Source: Phycisphaeraceae bacterium (lineage in GTDB: Bacteria; Planctomycetota; Phycisphaerae; Phycisphaerales; UBA1924). From it: a stretch of 60,003 bases of DNA. This document shows positions 1 to 8,532 of this stretch, one piece after another; position 1 is the first letter of the stretch; each line of letters begins with the position of its first letter. The notes beneath the pieces were generated by a model that saw only the letters and a list, made by a program, of their open reading frames with translations, was not told where the DNA came from and searched no databases. The stretch covers positions 1-60,003 of the forward strand of contig JAHBXK010000022.1 in assembly GCA_019636535.1 (NCBI GenBank), in the 5' to 3' direction. The position numbers and the translations under genes are program-made.

Positions 1-1137
1 TCCGCCGAGCGGCAACTCCGCTCGCGCGAGGAGATCGACGCCAACGTCCGCGCCCAGATGCGGATCTTCCGACGCATCCTCGACTTCTCCGAGTCAACAC
101 CCAATCGTGCCCGCATCCTGAACAACGCTGACTGGCTCGGCCGGATCTCGTTCCTTGACGCCCTGCGAGACGTCGGCAAGCACTTCTCGGTCAACACGAT
201 GATCCAGCGCGACGCCGTGCGCGACCGCCTGCACAACCGCGACCAGGGGATCAGTTACACCGAGTTCAGTTACATCATCCTCCAGTCCTACGACTTCCTC
301 GTCCTGCACCGCGACTTTGCCTCGCTCGGCCTGCCCGGCCCGGTCACGGTCCAGTGCGGCGGGAGCGACCAGTGGGGCAACATGGTCGGCGGGATCGACC
401 TGATCCGGCGCGTTCGCGCTGCGGCCGGCCACACCAACGACCGGACGAACAACCCTGCCCAGGCGGATCATCCCGCGTTCTGCCTCACCGCGCCCTTGGT
501 CACCAAGGCCGACGGCGGCAAGTTCGGCAAGTCCGAGTCCGGCGCGATCTGGCTGACCGCCAAGGAGTCCGACGCCGACACCTCGCCCAACCGCACCTCG
601 GCCTACGCGTTCTACCAGTTCTGGCTGAACACCGCCGACGCCGACGTCGGCCGTTTCCTCCGCACGTTCACGTTCCTCGACGTCGCCGAGATCGAGTCGC
701 TTGAGGCCGCGCACGCCGCCGACCCGGCCAAGCGGCTTGCGCAGAAGCGCCTCGCCGAGGAAGTGACGCGGATTGTCCACGGTGAGGACGAACTGGCCAA
801 AGCCCGCCAGGCCACGGCCTCGCTGTTCGGCGGCACCAAGACCGGCGAAGACGCCCCCTTTGTCCTGCCCGAGGACATCGTCGCCGCAGCGCCGTCGAGC
901 GAGCACAGCATCGCCCTGCTCGAAGGCACGGGCGTGTCGCTCGTCGACGTGCTCGCGACCACGACGCTCGCCAAGAGCAAGACCGAGGCCCGCACGTTGC
1001 TGACGCAGAATTCCATCAGCGTCAACGGCCACAAGGCGGCCCTTGACGCCCGCCTGTCGCGGGCGACGCTGCTGCCGGGCAATCTGATCGCACTCCGCCG
1101 GGGCGGCAAGACCTGGCACATCACACGCTGGAAGTGA
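1..1137 (+). CDS. tyrS: Tyrosyl-tRNA synthetase, 5' end outside window
   Basis: Charges tRNA-Tyr with tyrosine in the cytoplasm. The reading frame is open from base 1, so the N-terminus with the first class I signature lies upstream; 378 residues are present. The tRNA-synthetase GxxDQWGN segment (SDQWGNMVGG) is at about residues 122-131, and the KMSKS-loop equivalent appears as KFGKS at bases 520-534, which is the form used by bacterial TyrRS. The last ~65 residues look like an S4 RNA-binding domain (SKTEARTLL, SVNGHKA), as in ordinary TyrS. The gene ends normally at a TGA. No neighbour is functionally linked. Identification rests on several family motifs in order and is secure. Confidence 0.96.
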   Translation, partial: SAERQLRSREEIDANVRAQMRIFRRILDFSESTPNRARILNNADWLGRISFLDALRDVGKHFSVNTMIQRDAVRDRLHNRDQGISYTEFSYIILQSYDFLVLHRDFASLGLPGPVTVQCGGSDQWGNMVGGIDLIRRVRAAAGHTNDRTNNPAQADHPAFCLTAPLVTKADGGKFGKSESGAIWLTAKESDADTSPNRTSAYAFYQFWLNTADADVGRFLRTFTFLDVAEIESLEAAHAADPAKRLAQKRLAEEVTRIVHGEDELAKARQATASLFGGTKTGEDAPFVLPEDIVAAAPSSEHSIALLEGTGVSLVDVLATTTLAKSKTEARTLLTQNSISVNGHKAALDARLSRATLLPGNLIALRRGGKTWHITRWK

Positions 1138-1452
1138 TCGCCCCGCCGAATCCCGTTCCGTTGCGCCTGCCCACCCCGAACGGGTCGTTGTTCGCACCGC
1201 GTTCGTAGAACAGAACCTGCCCCGGCGGCACAATCGAGGCACTCGGCGTGCAAAACCGCTCCCGCCGCTTGAGCGCAAGCCCCCTGTGCGGCATACTGAA
1301 CGATGTGGTGATCGCGCCCGGCCCCGGCGATTTCCGGTCCGGACCGTGCGTTCTCGCCCCGGCCCTCACTCCCAGAATCCGCTGGGCGATCGTTTGCCCG
1401 GCGGCTTGAGCACGGAACCCGCTCGAACCAAACTACGGGAAGGAGTGCGCAC
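1138..1452. other. Intergenic region, no clear gene
   Basis: These 315 bases separate tyrS from the CBS-domain gene. A minus-strand frame of 82 codons (1121-1369) runs through most of it and overlaps the end of tyrS. It has no convincing ribosome binding site and no family I recognise, so it is not called as a gene. The only clear signal is the Shine-Dalgarno-like AAGGAG at about 1439-1444, serving the next gene. Confidence 0.5.
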
Positions 1453-1890
1453 ATGTCCAAAGTCGTTGACCTGCTCCGCTCGAAGGGCGCCGATGTCTTC
1501 ACCATCCGCCCGACGCAGAGCGTGCTGGAGGCCGCCCGCGAGATGAACCTGCGCCGCGTGGGCGCGTTGGTCGTCGTGAACGACGAACGCGCACCCGTCG
1601 GCATCGTGACGGAGCGCGACATCCTGACGCGCATCGTCGCGGCCGAACTCCCCCCCGCTTCGACCACCGTCGGCGACGTGATGACCACGCGGCTCATCAC
1701 CTGCTCGACCTCGACCCCCACCGAGGAACTCCGCGACGCGATGCGCAAACACCGCATCCGTCACGTTCCGGTCGTCGAGGACGGACGCCTCTGCGGCATG
1801 GTCTCCATCGGCGACTTGAACATCGCCGAGGTGAAGGTGATGAGCGAGACCATCAAGTACTTCGAGCAGTACATCTACGGCAACGCCTGA
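1453..1890 (+). CDS. CBS-domain protein (tandem CBS pair)
   Basis: A 145-residue protein made almost entirely of two CBS motifs, which usually bind adenosine nucleotides and act as regulatory sensors. Each motif shows the typical pattern: an opening segment (FTIRPTQSVLEAAREM, then ITCSTSTPTEELRDAM), a strand, and a Gly-Ile-Val/Met-x-(T/S)-x-x-D close (VGIVTERDILTRI near residues 53-65; LCGMVSIGDLN near 115-125). The start is supported by AAGGAG nine bases upstream of ATG. No catalytic domain is fused, so it probably works as a stand-alone regulator; its partner cannot be read from the context. The domain call is secure and the role is unknown. Confidence 0.9.
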   Translation: MSKVVDLLRSKGADVFTIRPTQSVLEAAREMNLRRVGALVVVNDERAPVGIVTERDILTRIVAAELPPASTTVGDVMTTRLITCSTSTPTEELRDAMRKHRIRHVPVVEDGRLCGMVSIGDLNIAEVKVMSETIKYFEQYIYGNA

Positions 1891-1899
1891 TCGGCCCGC

Positions 1900-3201
1900 T
1901 CAGGACCGCCCGGCCATCCGAAGCAACGTCGAGGGCGACTCGCCCTCGCCTGTGCGGGCGCTCAGCAGCATCGCGCCCGTCACTGCCAGCACGCGGGCGT
2001 AGTCCGTTGGTTGCGGCGGCGGCACGTGCGGATCCAGCAGCCGTGTCAGTTGCTCGGCAACCGCCCGCTCCCACCCCCCACCCTTGCCCGTTGCCGGGCC
2101 GGCCGGTGCCGGGCCGCCTTGGCCCATGCCCGCCGAGGCGTCGGGCATCGCATCGAACCAATCCAGCCCGTCGTCGCCAACGCAGAGCGTTCCCCGCTCG
2201 CAGATCGCCGTCAGCCTTCGCCGCCACACGCCCGCACCGGCCCGGTTCGAAACGAACAGGCACGCCGATCGACCGTCGGCGAACCGCAGATGGCCTGTCA
2301 GGTCGCCGTCGAACCCGCGCAGGGTGTCGCCGGGGCTCGGATAGACGCTCCGGGGCCGGTCGTGCCAGACATACCCCGCATCGACCGACTCGGGCAGACC
2401 CAGCAGGTGGACGGCCAAGTCGGCGGCGTCGAACAGCCTGGCACCGAGAGAACCGAAGGCCGGGTCGCCCACGATCTCGATCGAGAGGGCCAGCACATCG
2501 CCCGCGCCTCCGCCGGAGCCCGATCGGCCTGCCCTCGCTCGCCCAACGGCCTGACTCTCCGTGGCATCGGCGGCGTCGAGCAAGTCACCCGCTGCCCGCA
2601 TCGAGCTGGCAAGCCGAAAGAGTGGCAGGAACCGTGCCCAGCCGCCACCGGCTTCCAGGCCCGCCGCCTGACCGGTCGTGTGGATGGCTCTCGCCGATGC
2701 GGAACCCGCGCCAGCGGGACCGAGACTGACCCCGGCATCTTCCAACAGGCTCACGGACTCTCGCCCTGCGTCGGACTCGGCGGCATCCGCGGCAACCTCG
2801 TCGGCGGTCTCCTGTACCCGCTGTAACAGCGAGGCGGGCATCGGTTCGAGCGTGACGACCTTGGCCCCCCGATGGCGAGCAGCGGAGATCGCCGCGACAT
2901 CGTCGGGGTCGTGACCGCCGGCGGCAAAGTCGCCCGGCTCGGCCAAGACGACCAGATCGACCTCGGCACGGTGCAGAGCCGCGCGGAGGTCATCGAAGAC
3001 CTCCGGCAACGGCCGATCGGCCGATCGACCAGAGCCTTCGGCCCGGCCCAGAATCGCCACGGCTTCCGCCGCCCGGCCGACCTCGGAGCACCCGGCCGCG
3101 ACGACACGGACTTCGCATCGATCCAGAACGCCACGCATCGCCGCCGCACGCGGCGGGGGACACCAGACCAAGGCTCGGGTCTCGGCAACGGGTGCTTTCA
3201 C
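1900..3201 (-). CDS. Gfo/Idh/MocA-like oxidoreductase-related protein
   Basis: A 433-residue protein convergent with the CBS gene. The first ~130 residues look like a weak Rossmann fold: strand-rich segments, then a block resembling the nucleotide/substrate region of the Gfo/Idh/MocA family (VDLVVLAEPGDF, then GAKVVTLEPMPASLL, equivalent to the usual K(P) loop). The canonical GxGxxG near the N-terminus is absent; the start reads LVWCPPPRAAAMRGVL. The second half, with FADGRSACLFVSNRAGAGVW, fits the family's beta-sheet domain, with aromatic acceptor segments. The lack of a clean dinucleotide motif makes catalytic activity doubtful. An alternative is a non-enzymatic relative. The start is the first ATG, 112 bases from the RNase P RNA. 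Confidence 0.6.
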   Translation of the reverse strand: MKAPVAETRALVWCPPPRAAAMRGVLDRCEVRVVAAGCSEVGRAAEAVAILGRAEGSGRSADRPLPEVFDDLRAALHRAEVDLVVLAEPGDFAAGGHDPDDVAAISAARHRGAKVVTLEPMPASLLQRVQETADEVAADAAESDAGRESVSLLEDAGVSLGPAGAGSASARAIHTTGQAAGLEAGGGWARFLPLFRLASSMRAAGDLLDAADATESQAVGRARAGRSGSGGGAGDVLALSIEIVGDPAFGSLGARLFDAADLAVHLLGLPESVDAGYVWHDRPRSVYPSPGDTLRGFDGDLTGHLRFADGRSACLFVSNRAGAGVWRRRLTAICERGTLCVGDDGLDWFDAMPDASAGMGQGGPAPAGPATGKGGGWERAVAEQLTRLLDPHVPPPQPTDYARVLAVTGAMLLSARTGEGESPSTLLRMAGRS

Positions 3202-3313
3202 GCCTTCATCCTACACGAGGTCGGCGTTCTGGCACGGGCCGCCGACCTGAGCGAACCCACGAGCCGATCCGGACGATCTAAGATCAGATGTTCTCACGCT
3301 CTTTGGCATATCG

Positions 3314-3757
3314 GTGCGGAGCGGCGGTCGCCGGCGGCCTCGGCCGTCCGGAGGAAAGTCCGAGCACGACAGGACACGGCGGTGGGTAACACCCACCCGC
3401 CCGACGCCAGCAATGGATCGCGGGCGAGGGAAAGTGCCACAGAGACACAGACCGCCGATGGCCGGCAACGGCTCAGGCAAGGGTGAAAGGGTGGGGTAAG
3501 AGCCCACCGCCCGGTCGGTGACGACCGGGGCAAGGAAAACCCCGCCGCGTGCAAGACCAAGCAGTTCCGCGTCCGGGCTCGTCCCGGGCGACGGTCGGTC
3601 CGGCCGGAAGGAACGGGTAGGTTGCTCGAGCGACGTGGCGACACGCCGCCCAGAGAAATGACCGCCCCTGGCCCAAGGCCCGTCTCGCCCGAGCCCCCGT
3701 CAAGTGGGCGAGACTGGGAACCAGAGCCACGGACAGAACTCGGCTTACGCTCCGCAC
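3314..3757 (+). ncRNA. rnpB: RNase P RNA, bacterial class A
   Basis: The catalytic RNA that removes 5' leaders from pre-tRNA. The diagnostic conserved core is present: GGAGGAAAGTCCG at about 3350-3362 (CR-I), then CACAGAGA with AACCGCCGATGG-like P4 surroundings, GGGTAAGAG-type sequence near 3495 with the L15 GGTAA element, and the 3' core GACAGAACTCGGCTTACG at 3732-3749. The 5' end GTGCGGAG (3314-3321) pairs exactly with CTCCGCAC (3750-3757), giving helix P1 and fixing both ends. The length of 444 nt is rather long for class A, through enlarged peripheral helices. It is followed at once by a terminator hairpin. Identification is essentially certain; the ends could shift by a few bases. Confidence 0.95.
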
Positions 3758-3771
3758 CCGATCCAGACGCG

Positions 3772-3806
3772 GGCCCCGGTGACGAACCGGGGCCTGCGCC
3801 GTTTTT
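3772..3806 (+). terminator. Intrinsic terminator of the RNase P RNA
   Basis: A 9-bp perfect stem (GGCCCCGGT / ACCGGGGCC) with loop GACGA is followed after seven bases by TTTTT. It begins 15 bases after the mature 3' end of rnpB. It also sits in the 3' flank of the oxidoreductase gene on the other strand, but the U-run suits the plus strand only. Confidence 0.75.
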
Positions 3807-3847
3807 GGTCGTTTGATGGTGAGCCGTGTGGCGTCTTCGCTGCCCGA

Positions 3848-5332
3848 TCAAGCCGACCCGATGTGGTCCGTCGGCTGGGGGACTTCGACCTGGCGAGTGC
3901 TCGCGCGAGTCAGTCGCTCGGCGAGACGCTCGGCCTCCCCGCGCAACTCTGGAACGGCGGTGTTCTCCCAGAGCAGGCCCTTGCGGAGCGGGCCAAGAAC
4001 GTGCAGACCCTTGAGCACACGCCCGTCGGCGGCGATGACCTCGCCTGAATCCGAGGAATCAAGACCCTGGCCGAGTGCGTCGGGGCGGATCAGACCGGCC
4101 TGTCGCATGCTCACGATCAGCGGTTCGCGGACGCGGGCGAGGTCGGTGTCCGGACCGGTGCAGTTGATGACCCGCGCAACGCGGAGGGATTGACTGCTCC
4201 CGCTCTCGCCGCGGCGTCGGTAGCGGACTTGCAGGTTTGAGCCGTCAGCCGCGAGGGATTCCAATCGACCGGCGATGACTCGCAATTGACCCTCGCCGAT
4301 CATGCGGTCGATCCGGGCGGCGGTCTCCGGGCCAGCGCGGTGGCGGTGCGTCTCCCAGAACGGGCGCAGGTGACGCAGGAATCGCCGCTTCTCTTGCTCG
4401 TTCAGTGAGCGCCAAAGCGCGGGCGTGTCGTGACGGATGGACGTCACGACCTCGCGCCAATCGACGCCTGCTTCTGATGCGTGATCGACCTCGTGCCTCA
4501 GGGCTTTCAGAAGTCCGGACGCGGTTCGCGGCCAGTTGTCCAGATCAATGGGGCGCGGGTGTGATTTAGGCGGAGTGGGCGAGTCGCGGTGGGCCTGCGG
4601 CAGCAGCCCTCGCCGGGAGATGGCCCACACCGCGGCCGAGTGCCCCTTGGATCGCAACGCGATCGCGATGTCGAGCATCGTCAGTCCGGTCCCGATCAGC
4701 AAGACCGGCTGCTCCGGGTCAACCTCCGTCGCGTGGGAGGCCCAGGGATCCGGGGCGTATCGACCGTCGGATTCGAGGGCTGGATCGATCGGGCAGGGCG
4801 AACTCGGCGGAAAGTTGCCGATCGCGAGCACGACGTCGTCTGCGTCGAACCGCGAACCGGCGTCGGTTCGCACTGACCAACGCCCCCCATTTGACCCGCC
4901 GTCACCCGCAGGATGCCCGCATTCGATCTGCACCGCATGTTCGGGGACACGTTGGATCGAAACGGACGGCGAACCACCGAGGCCATCCGATGCGATGACC
5001 GCGGACTCGGTGTCTCGCAGGATGGATGCGATGTACTCGCCGTACATCCGCCGCGGGACGAACGTGCCGCCGCAGATGCGCGAATCGCGCGTTCGAGCCC
5101 ACTTGAGAAAGTGGTCTGGCTCAGCATCGAAGGCGCTCATTCGTCCGGCGGGCACATTCAGCGCATGGGCGGGGTGGTCGGTTCCGTAGGCGACGCCAGC
5201 CGTGAATCGGCCGGTGCGCTCGAGAAGCACGATTCGCTCGATGCCGATCGGCCCGGATATCGACCGGCGGAACAAGTGGACGGCGGTCATGGTCCCGCTG
5301 AAACCGGCTCCGACGATCAGAACGGTCCGCAT
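3848..5332 (-). CDS. FAD/NAD(P)-binding oxidoreductase of the NAD_binding_9 type
   Basis: A 494-residue flavoprotein-like enzyme. The dinucleotide-binding motif is at the extreme N-terminus (VLIVGAGFSGTMTAVHLFRR, residues 4-23). It is followed by an acidic strand end (ERIVLLERTG) and the segment GVAYGTDHPAHALNVPAGRM, typical of the FAD-NAD(P)-binding family that also includes HpnW/YdhS-like proteins. A second nucleotide-binding segment (PVLLIGTGLTMLDIAIALRS) lies near residue 170. The start at 5332 is preferred over an open frame running further upstream, because the motif must lie at the N-terminus and AGGAG sits nine bases before the ATG. The upstream ACT-domain gene ends 65 bases away and runs in the same direction. 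The substrate is unknown. Confidence 0.8.
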   Translation of the reverse strand: MRTVLIVGAGFSGTMTAVHLFRRSISGPIGIERIVLLERTGRFTAGVAYGTDHPAHALNVPAGRMSAFDAEPDHFLKWARTRDSRICGGTFVPRRMYGEYIASILRDTESAVIASDGLGGSPSVSIQRVPEHAVQIECGHPAGDGGSNGGRWSVRTDAGSRFDADDVVLAIGNFPPSSPCPIDPALESDGRYAPDPWASHATEVDPEQPVLLIGTGLTMLDIAIALRSKGHSAAVWAISRRGLLPQAHRDSPTPPKSHPRPIDLDNWPRTASGLLKALRHEVDHASEAGVDWREVVTSIRHDTPALWRSLNEQEKRRFLRHLRPFWETHRHRAGPETAARIDRMIGEGQLRVIAGRLESLAADGSNLQVRYRRRGESGSSQSLRVARVINCTGPDTDLARVREPLIVSMRQAGLIRPDALGQGLDSSDSGEVIAADGRVLKGLHVLGPLRKGLLWENTAVPELRGEAERLAERLTRASTRQVEVPQPTDHIGSA

Positions 5333-5397
5333 CGGGTCAAGCTCCTGGGAAGATCGGCTTGATGCCGCGCTCGGGCGGTTGCAGCTAGGGTCAAGAC

Positions 5398-5883
5398 TCA
5401 TGCAAGATCCGACCGGCACAAGTCCGCCTCGCCCAAGAGCCGGAACTCCTTGCGCATCAAGATCTGACCTGCGAGCATGCCGTCGTCGACCGCGATGGCG
5501 ATCCGAGGCCGCTCGACGCTCGCGGAGATGAGCGGATATGCGAACCGGATGTTCAACTCCGCGGTCAGGAGATAAAGGCACATGCGCTCGAGCGTCTGAC
5601 CGCGGTGCAACTCGACGACCAGAACCGCGAACTCACCGAAGGGGAACTCGTGCTTGCGAAGGATCCGGCGTGTCTCGTCCGAGTTTGACGTGATCAGTCG
5701 GACAACGGCGCAATCGCTCGCGTCGTGCACGCTCAGGGCGCACAGATTGATCGGCGCGGTCTCGAACACCCTGAGCAATTCATGCAACTGGCCGACCCGG
5801 TTGTCCAAGAACACGCTGAACTGCGTGACGCTGGGCGGCGAGTAGCCCTTGGCTGTTTCTGCACCCGCTGACGCCTGCGACAT
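5398..5883 (-). CDS. ACT-domain protein
   Basis: A 161-residue protein whose first half is an ACT domain: FSVFLDNRVGQLHELLRVFE, then INLCALSVHDASDCAVVRLI, matching the usual beta-alpha-beta arrangement with a Gly near the ligand-binding turn. The second half (residues ~75-155) looks like a partial second ACT domain (MCLYLLTAELNIRFAYPLI, PRIAIAVDDGMLAGQIL). ACT domains usually bind amino acids. The start at 5883 is chosen because the ACT fold begins ~30 residues later; an upstream ATG at 5922 would add only low-complexity sequence. It runs towards the flavoprotein gene and may be co-transcribed with it. No enzyme domain is attached, so it is probably a regulatory protein. Confidence 0.8.
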   Translation of the reverse strand: MSQASAGAETAKGYSPPSVTQFSVFLDNRVGQLHELLRVFETAPINLCALSVHDASDCAVVRLITSNSDETRRILRKHEFPFGEFAVLVVELHRGQTLERMCLYLLTAELNIRFAYPLISASVERPRIAIAVDDGMLAGQILMRKEFRLLGEADLCRSDLA

Positions 5884-6026
5884 GGTCCGCTCCGATTCGC
5901 CCGGCTCAACCCCTCCCGGCACACAACTCTACCGAACCCCTGCCCTATCCCCGTCAGCGGGCGTGCTGCCACGCACGCTCTGGCCAAGGACTGGTATGAG
6001 TCCAACGCTCGATCGTAGATGGTACA

Positions 6027-6053
6027 CCGCCCGTCCGGATTCCGGACGGGCGG
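6027..6053. terminator. Strong GC-rich hairpin after erpA
   Basis: A 13-base inverted repeat (CCGCCCGTCCGGA / TCCGGACGGGCGG) with a single central base lies between the 3' end of erpA and the start of the ACT-domain gene. There is no U-run on either side, so it may be a weak or Rho-assisted terminator, or a 3' stability element. Confidence 0.4.
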
Positions 6054-6109
6054 CGGAATTCAGCCGTTCCTAAGTCGATCCGAGGTGAACCGAACCGAGC
6101 CCCGGGTGG

Positions 6110-6475
6110 TCACACAGCGAAACTGGAACCACAGCCGCACGAAGTCGTCGCGTTGGGGTTCTGGAAAACGAACCCGCGACCCATGACCTCATCGCGGAAG
6201 TCGATGACCGTCCCACCCAGATAAAGCAGACTCTTTGGATCAACGATCACCTTGATCCCGTGCTGCTCGAAGACCTCGTCGGTGTCCTTGTGCGTCTCCG
6301 TCAGGTCGAGCAGGTAGGAAAACCCCGAGCAACCTCCCCCCTTGACGCCGACACGCAGACGAACCTTGTCGACGTCGAGTTCCTGCTGCTGGATGATCGT
6401 CTTGATCTCTCGTGCCGCGGTCTCGGTCAGGACAACACCGGTCTGGGAGGGGGTCTCGGTCGTGGTCGTGCTCAT
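6110..6475 (-). CDS. erpA: A-type Fe-S carrier protein (ErpA/IscA/SufA family)
   Basis: Carries Fe-S clusters from the scaffold to apo-proteins. All three invariant cysteines are present: GGGCSGF near residue 48 and CGCGSSF near the C-terminus. The length, 121 residues, is typical. The N-terminal ~14 residues are Thr-rich and probably flexible. It is the third gene in iscS-iscU-erpA order, 88 bases after iscU, and the only carrier here; HscA, HscB and ferredoxin are absent. The gene symbol is by family resemblance; IscA, ErpA and SufA cannot be separated by eye. Confidence 0.93.
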   Translation of the reverse strand: MSTTTTETPSQTGVVLTETAAREIKTIIQQQELDVDKVRLRVGVKGGGCSGFSYLLDLTETHKDTDEVFEQHGIKVIVDPKSLLYLGGTVIDFRDEVMGRGFVFQNPNATTSCGCGSSFAV

Positions 6476-6563
6476 CGTGTCAATCCCTTGAATTCGCCCG
6501 AGTAGGGCTTATGCCCATCATACGTGCGTCACTGCGGAGCGTTCGTCCGGGCCGGGGACAACC

Positions 6564-6998
6564 TCACGCCGAGGCGTGCTCGTGGTCGTGGTCGTGCGTG
6601 GGCAGGCCGTTCTTCTTCCGATAATCCTCGATCGCCGCCTTGATCGCGTCCTCGGCGAGGACCGAGCAGTGGATCTTGACGGGAGGAAGGCTCAGCTCCT
6701 CCACGATCTGCGTGTTGCGGATCTCCTCGGCCTCGTCGAGCGTCTTGCCCTTGATCCACTCGGTTGCGAGCGAACTGGAAGCGATCGCGCTGCCGCAGCC
6801 GAAACACTTGAACTTTGCGTCCTCGATCCGGCCGCGCTGGTCGACCTTGATCTGCAACTGCATGACGTCGCCGCACTCCGGAGCGCCGACCAGACCGACG
6901 CCGACGTCCTTACGCTGCTTGATCTCCGACTGCGTGCCGAACGTCCCCACGTTGCGTGGGTTCTCGTAATGCTCGATGATTTTCGGGCCGTACGCCAT
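6564..6998 (-). CDS. iscU: Fe-S cluster scaffold protein IscU
   Basis: The scaffold on which IscS-derived sulfur and iron form [2Fe-2S] and [4Fe-4S] clusters. It shows the IscU start YGPKIIEHYENPRNVGTF, the three ligand cysteines in PECGDVMQLQI, KFKCFGCGSAIASSS and KIHCSVLAEDA, and the conserved Asp after the first Cys. The 144-residue length is normal, but the C-terminus carries a His/Asp tail (HDHDHEHASA) that ordinary IscU lacks. The ATG at 6998 is selected because IscU begins just before this conserved segment. It lies 136 bases after iscS and 88 before erpA, in the same direction, so an isc operon is very likely. Confidence 0.95.
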   Translation of the reverse strand: MAYGPKIIEHYENPRNVGTFGTQSEIKQRKDVGVGLVGAPECGDVMQLQIKVDQRGRIEDAKFKCFGCGSAIASSSLATEWIKGKTLDEAEEIRNTQIVEELSLPPVKIHCSVLAEDAIKAAIEDYRKKNGLPTHDHDHEHASA

Positions 6999-7134
6999 GG
7001 CATTGCTCCTCAGGTGCCTGCACCGACGAACGTGTCGCTCGTAGGAGAGGTTGTTTCGTTGAATCCTGACGCCGAGCGCATCGCTCGGTCGCCTCGATGA
7101 ACTCGGCCGCTTCCGCCGCACAGAGTCCGTTCCC

Positions 7135-8376
7135 CTAGTGGTGCGCCCATTCGATCTTGCTCAGGTCGATCCCTTCCTTGTGCATGTCGTAGAGCGGGCT
7201 CAGTTCGCGGAGTTTTTTCACCGACCTGATCACCGACGCCGCGGCAAAGTCGATCTCCTCCTCCGTCGTCCATCGACCGAGGCTGAAACGGAGGGAACTG
7301 TGCGCCAGCTCGTCGCCCACGCCAAGGCTCTTGAGCACGTAGCTCGGCTCGAGCGATGCGCTCGTGCAGGCCGAACCCGACGACATGGCGATGTCCTTGC
7401 AGGCCATCATCAGGCTCTCGCCCTCGACGAAGCCGAAACTGATGTTCGTCAGGTGCGGCAGCCGCTTCTCTGGGTTGCCGTTGATCTGCGTGACGTCGAG
7501 GTTCTGCGTGATCACCTGCTCCAATCTGCGCCGGAGACCGAGCAGCCTCTGGCCGTCGCGGTCCATCTCCTCCATCGCGATCTCGGCCGCCTTGCCCAAG
7601 CCGACAATACCAGTGACATTGAGCGTGCCCGATCGGAAGCCCCGCTCCTGCCCGCCGCCGTCCACCTGGCTGACCAGGCGAACACGCGGCTTGCGACGCC
7701 GCACGTACAGCGCCCCGACACCCTTGGGGCCGTACATCTTGTGACCCGAGAACGACATCAGATCGACGCTGTCGCGTTCGACGTTCGTCGGCATCTTGCC
7801 CACCCACTGCGTTGCGTCGGTGTGGAAAATCACGTCGCGCTCGTGGCAGAGCGTGCCGATCCGCGGGATCTCGTTGATCGTACCGATCTCGTTGTTCGCC
7901 CACATGATCGTGACGAGAATGGTGTCGTCTCGCATCGCGCTCCGAACCATCTCCGCGGTGATCACGCCGTCTCGAGGCGGCTCCAAGAACGTGACGTCGA
8001 ATCCTTGCTTGGCAAGCCGCTTGCACGGGTCGAGCACGGCCTTGTGCTCGTGGAGGGCGGTGATGATGTGCCCCCGCGGCTTCCCTGACCCGACCGGGTG
8101 CTTCTCGTACATCTCCGCCGCGCCCTTGATCGCGAGGTTGTTGCTCTCGGTTGAGCCCGACGTGAACACGATCTCCTTGTCGCTGGCCCCGATCAGGCGG
8201 GCGACCTGCTCTCGGGCCCGATCCACAGCCTCCTCTGCCCTCCACCCGAACGAGTGGTTACGCGAGCCGGGATTACCAAACTCCTTGGTGAAGTATGGCA
8301 GCATGGCCTCAACGACCCGTGGGTCACAAGGTGTAGTTGCGGCGTGATCCAGATAGATTGGGAGGTTCAATGACAT
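7135..8376 (-). CDS. iscS: Cysteine desulfurase IscS/NifS
   Basis: A PLP enzyme that takes sulfur from L-cysteine for Fe-S and thio-modification pathways. It begins with the family start YLDHAATTP; the PLP lysine is in [17 protein letters not shown] and the catalytic cysteine in the mobile loop [10 protein letters not shown]. At 413 residues it is a group I desulfurase. The ATG at 8376 has GGAG eight bases upstream; an alternative ATG 24 bases earlier lacks this support. It is first of the isc set, and a TATACT -10 box and an inverted repeat lie ~100 bases upstream. No Rrf2-type regulator gene is adjacent, unlike classic isc loci. Confidence 0.96.
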   Translation of the reverse strand: MSLNLPIYLDHAATTPCDPRVVEAMLPYFTKEFGNPGSRNHSFGWRAEEAVDRAREQVARLIGASDKEIVFTSGSTESNNLAIKGAAEMYEKHPVGSGKPRGHIITALHEHKAVLDPCKRLAKQGFDVTFLEPPRDGVITAEMVRSAMRDDTILVTIMWANNEIGTINEIPRIGTLCHERDVIFHTDATQWVGKMPTNVERDSVDLMSFSGHKMYGPKGVGALYVRRRKPRVRLVSQVDGGGQERGFRSGTLNVTGIVGLGKAAEIAMEEMDRDGQRLLGLRRRLEQVITQNLDVTQINGNPEKRLPHLTNISFGFVEGESLMMACKDIAMSSGSACTSASLEPSYVLKSLGVGDELAHSSLRFSLGRWTTEEEIDFAAASVIRSVKKLRELSPLYDMHKEGIDLSKIEWAHH

Positions 8377-8472
8377 CCAGTTTGCTCCGGAACGTGCCAC
8401 AGAGGTCGGCGCGGCCTCTTGGCGGGTAGTCGCCGCGAGAAATCTCGTTGCGATTGAGTTTCAAGACGAGTC

Positions 8473-8501
8473 AGTATACGTCCAGACCTGACCGACAGGT
8501 C
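8473..8501 (-). promoter_or_regulatory. Probable isc promoter with inverted repeat at -35
   Basis: On the minus strand a -10-like TATACT (8473-8478) lies ~100 bases before iscS. An inverted repeat GACCTG-N5-CAGGTC (8485-8501) follows; its outer arm falls where the -35 box should be (17 bases away), and the -35 itself is poor. This is the layout of a site used by an activator or a repressor. The binding protein is unknown. Confidence 0.45.
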
Positions 8502-8532
8502 GCGCAAGTCACGGGAACATAAACAGATACGT

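Noticed and set aside
1121..1369. Minus-strand 82-codon frame between tyrS and the CBS gene
   Set aside because: It overlaps the end of tyrS, lacks a ribosome binding site and shows no family. Codon bias in high-GC DNA easily leaves such frames open.
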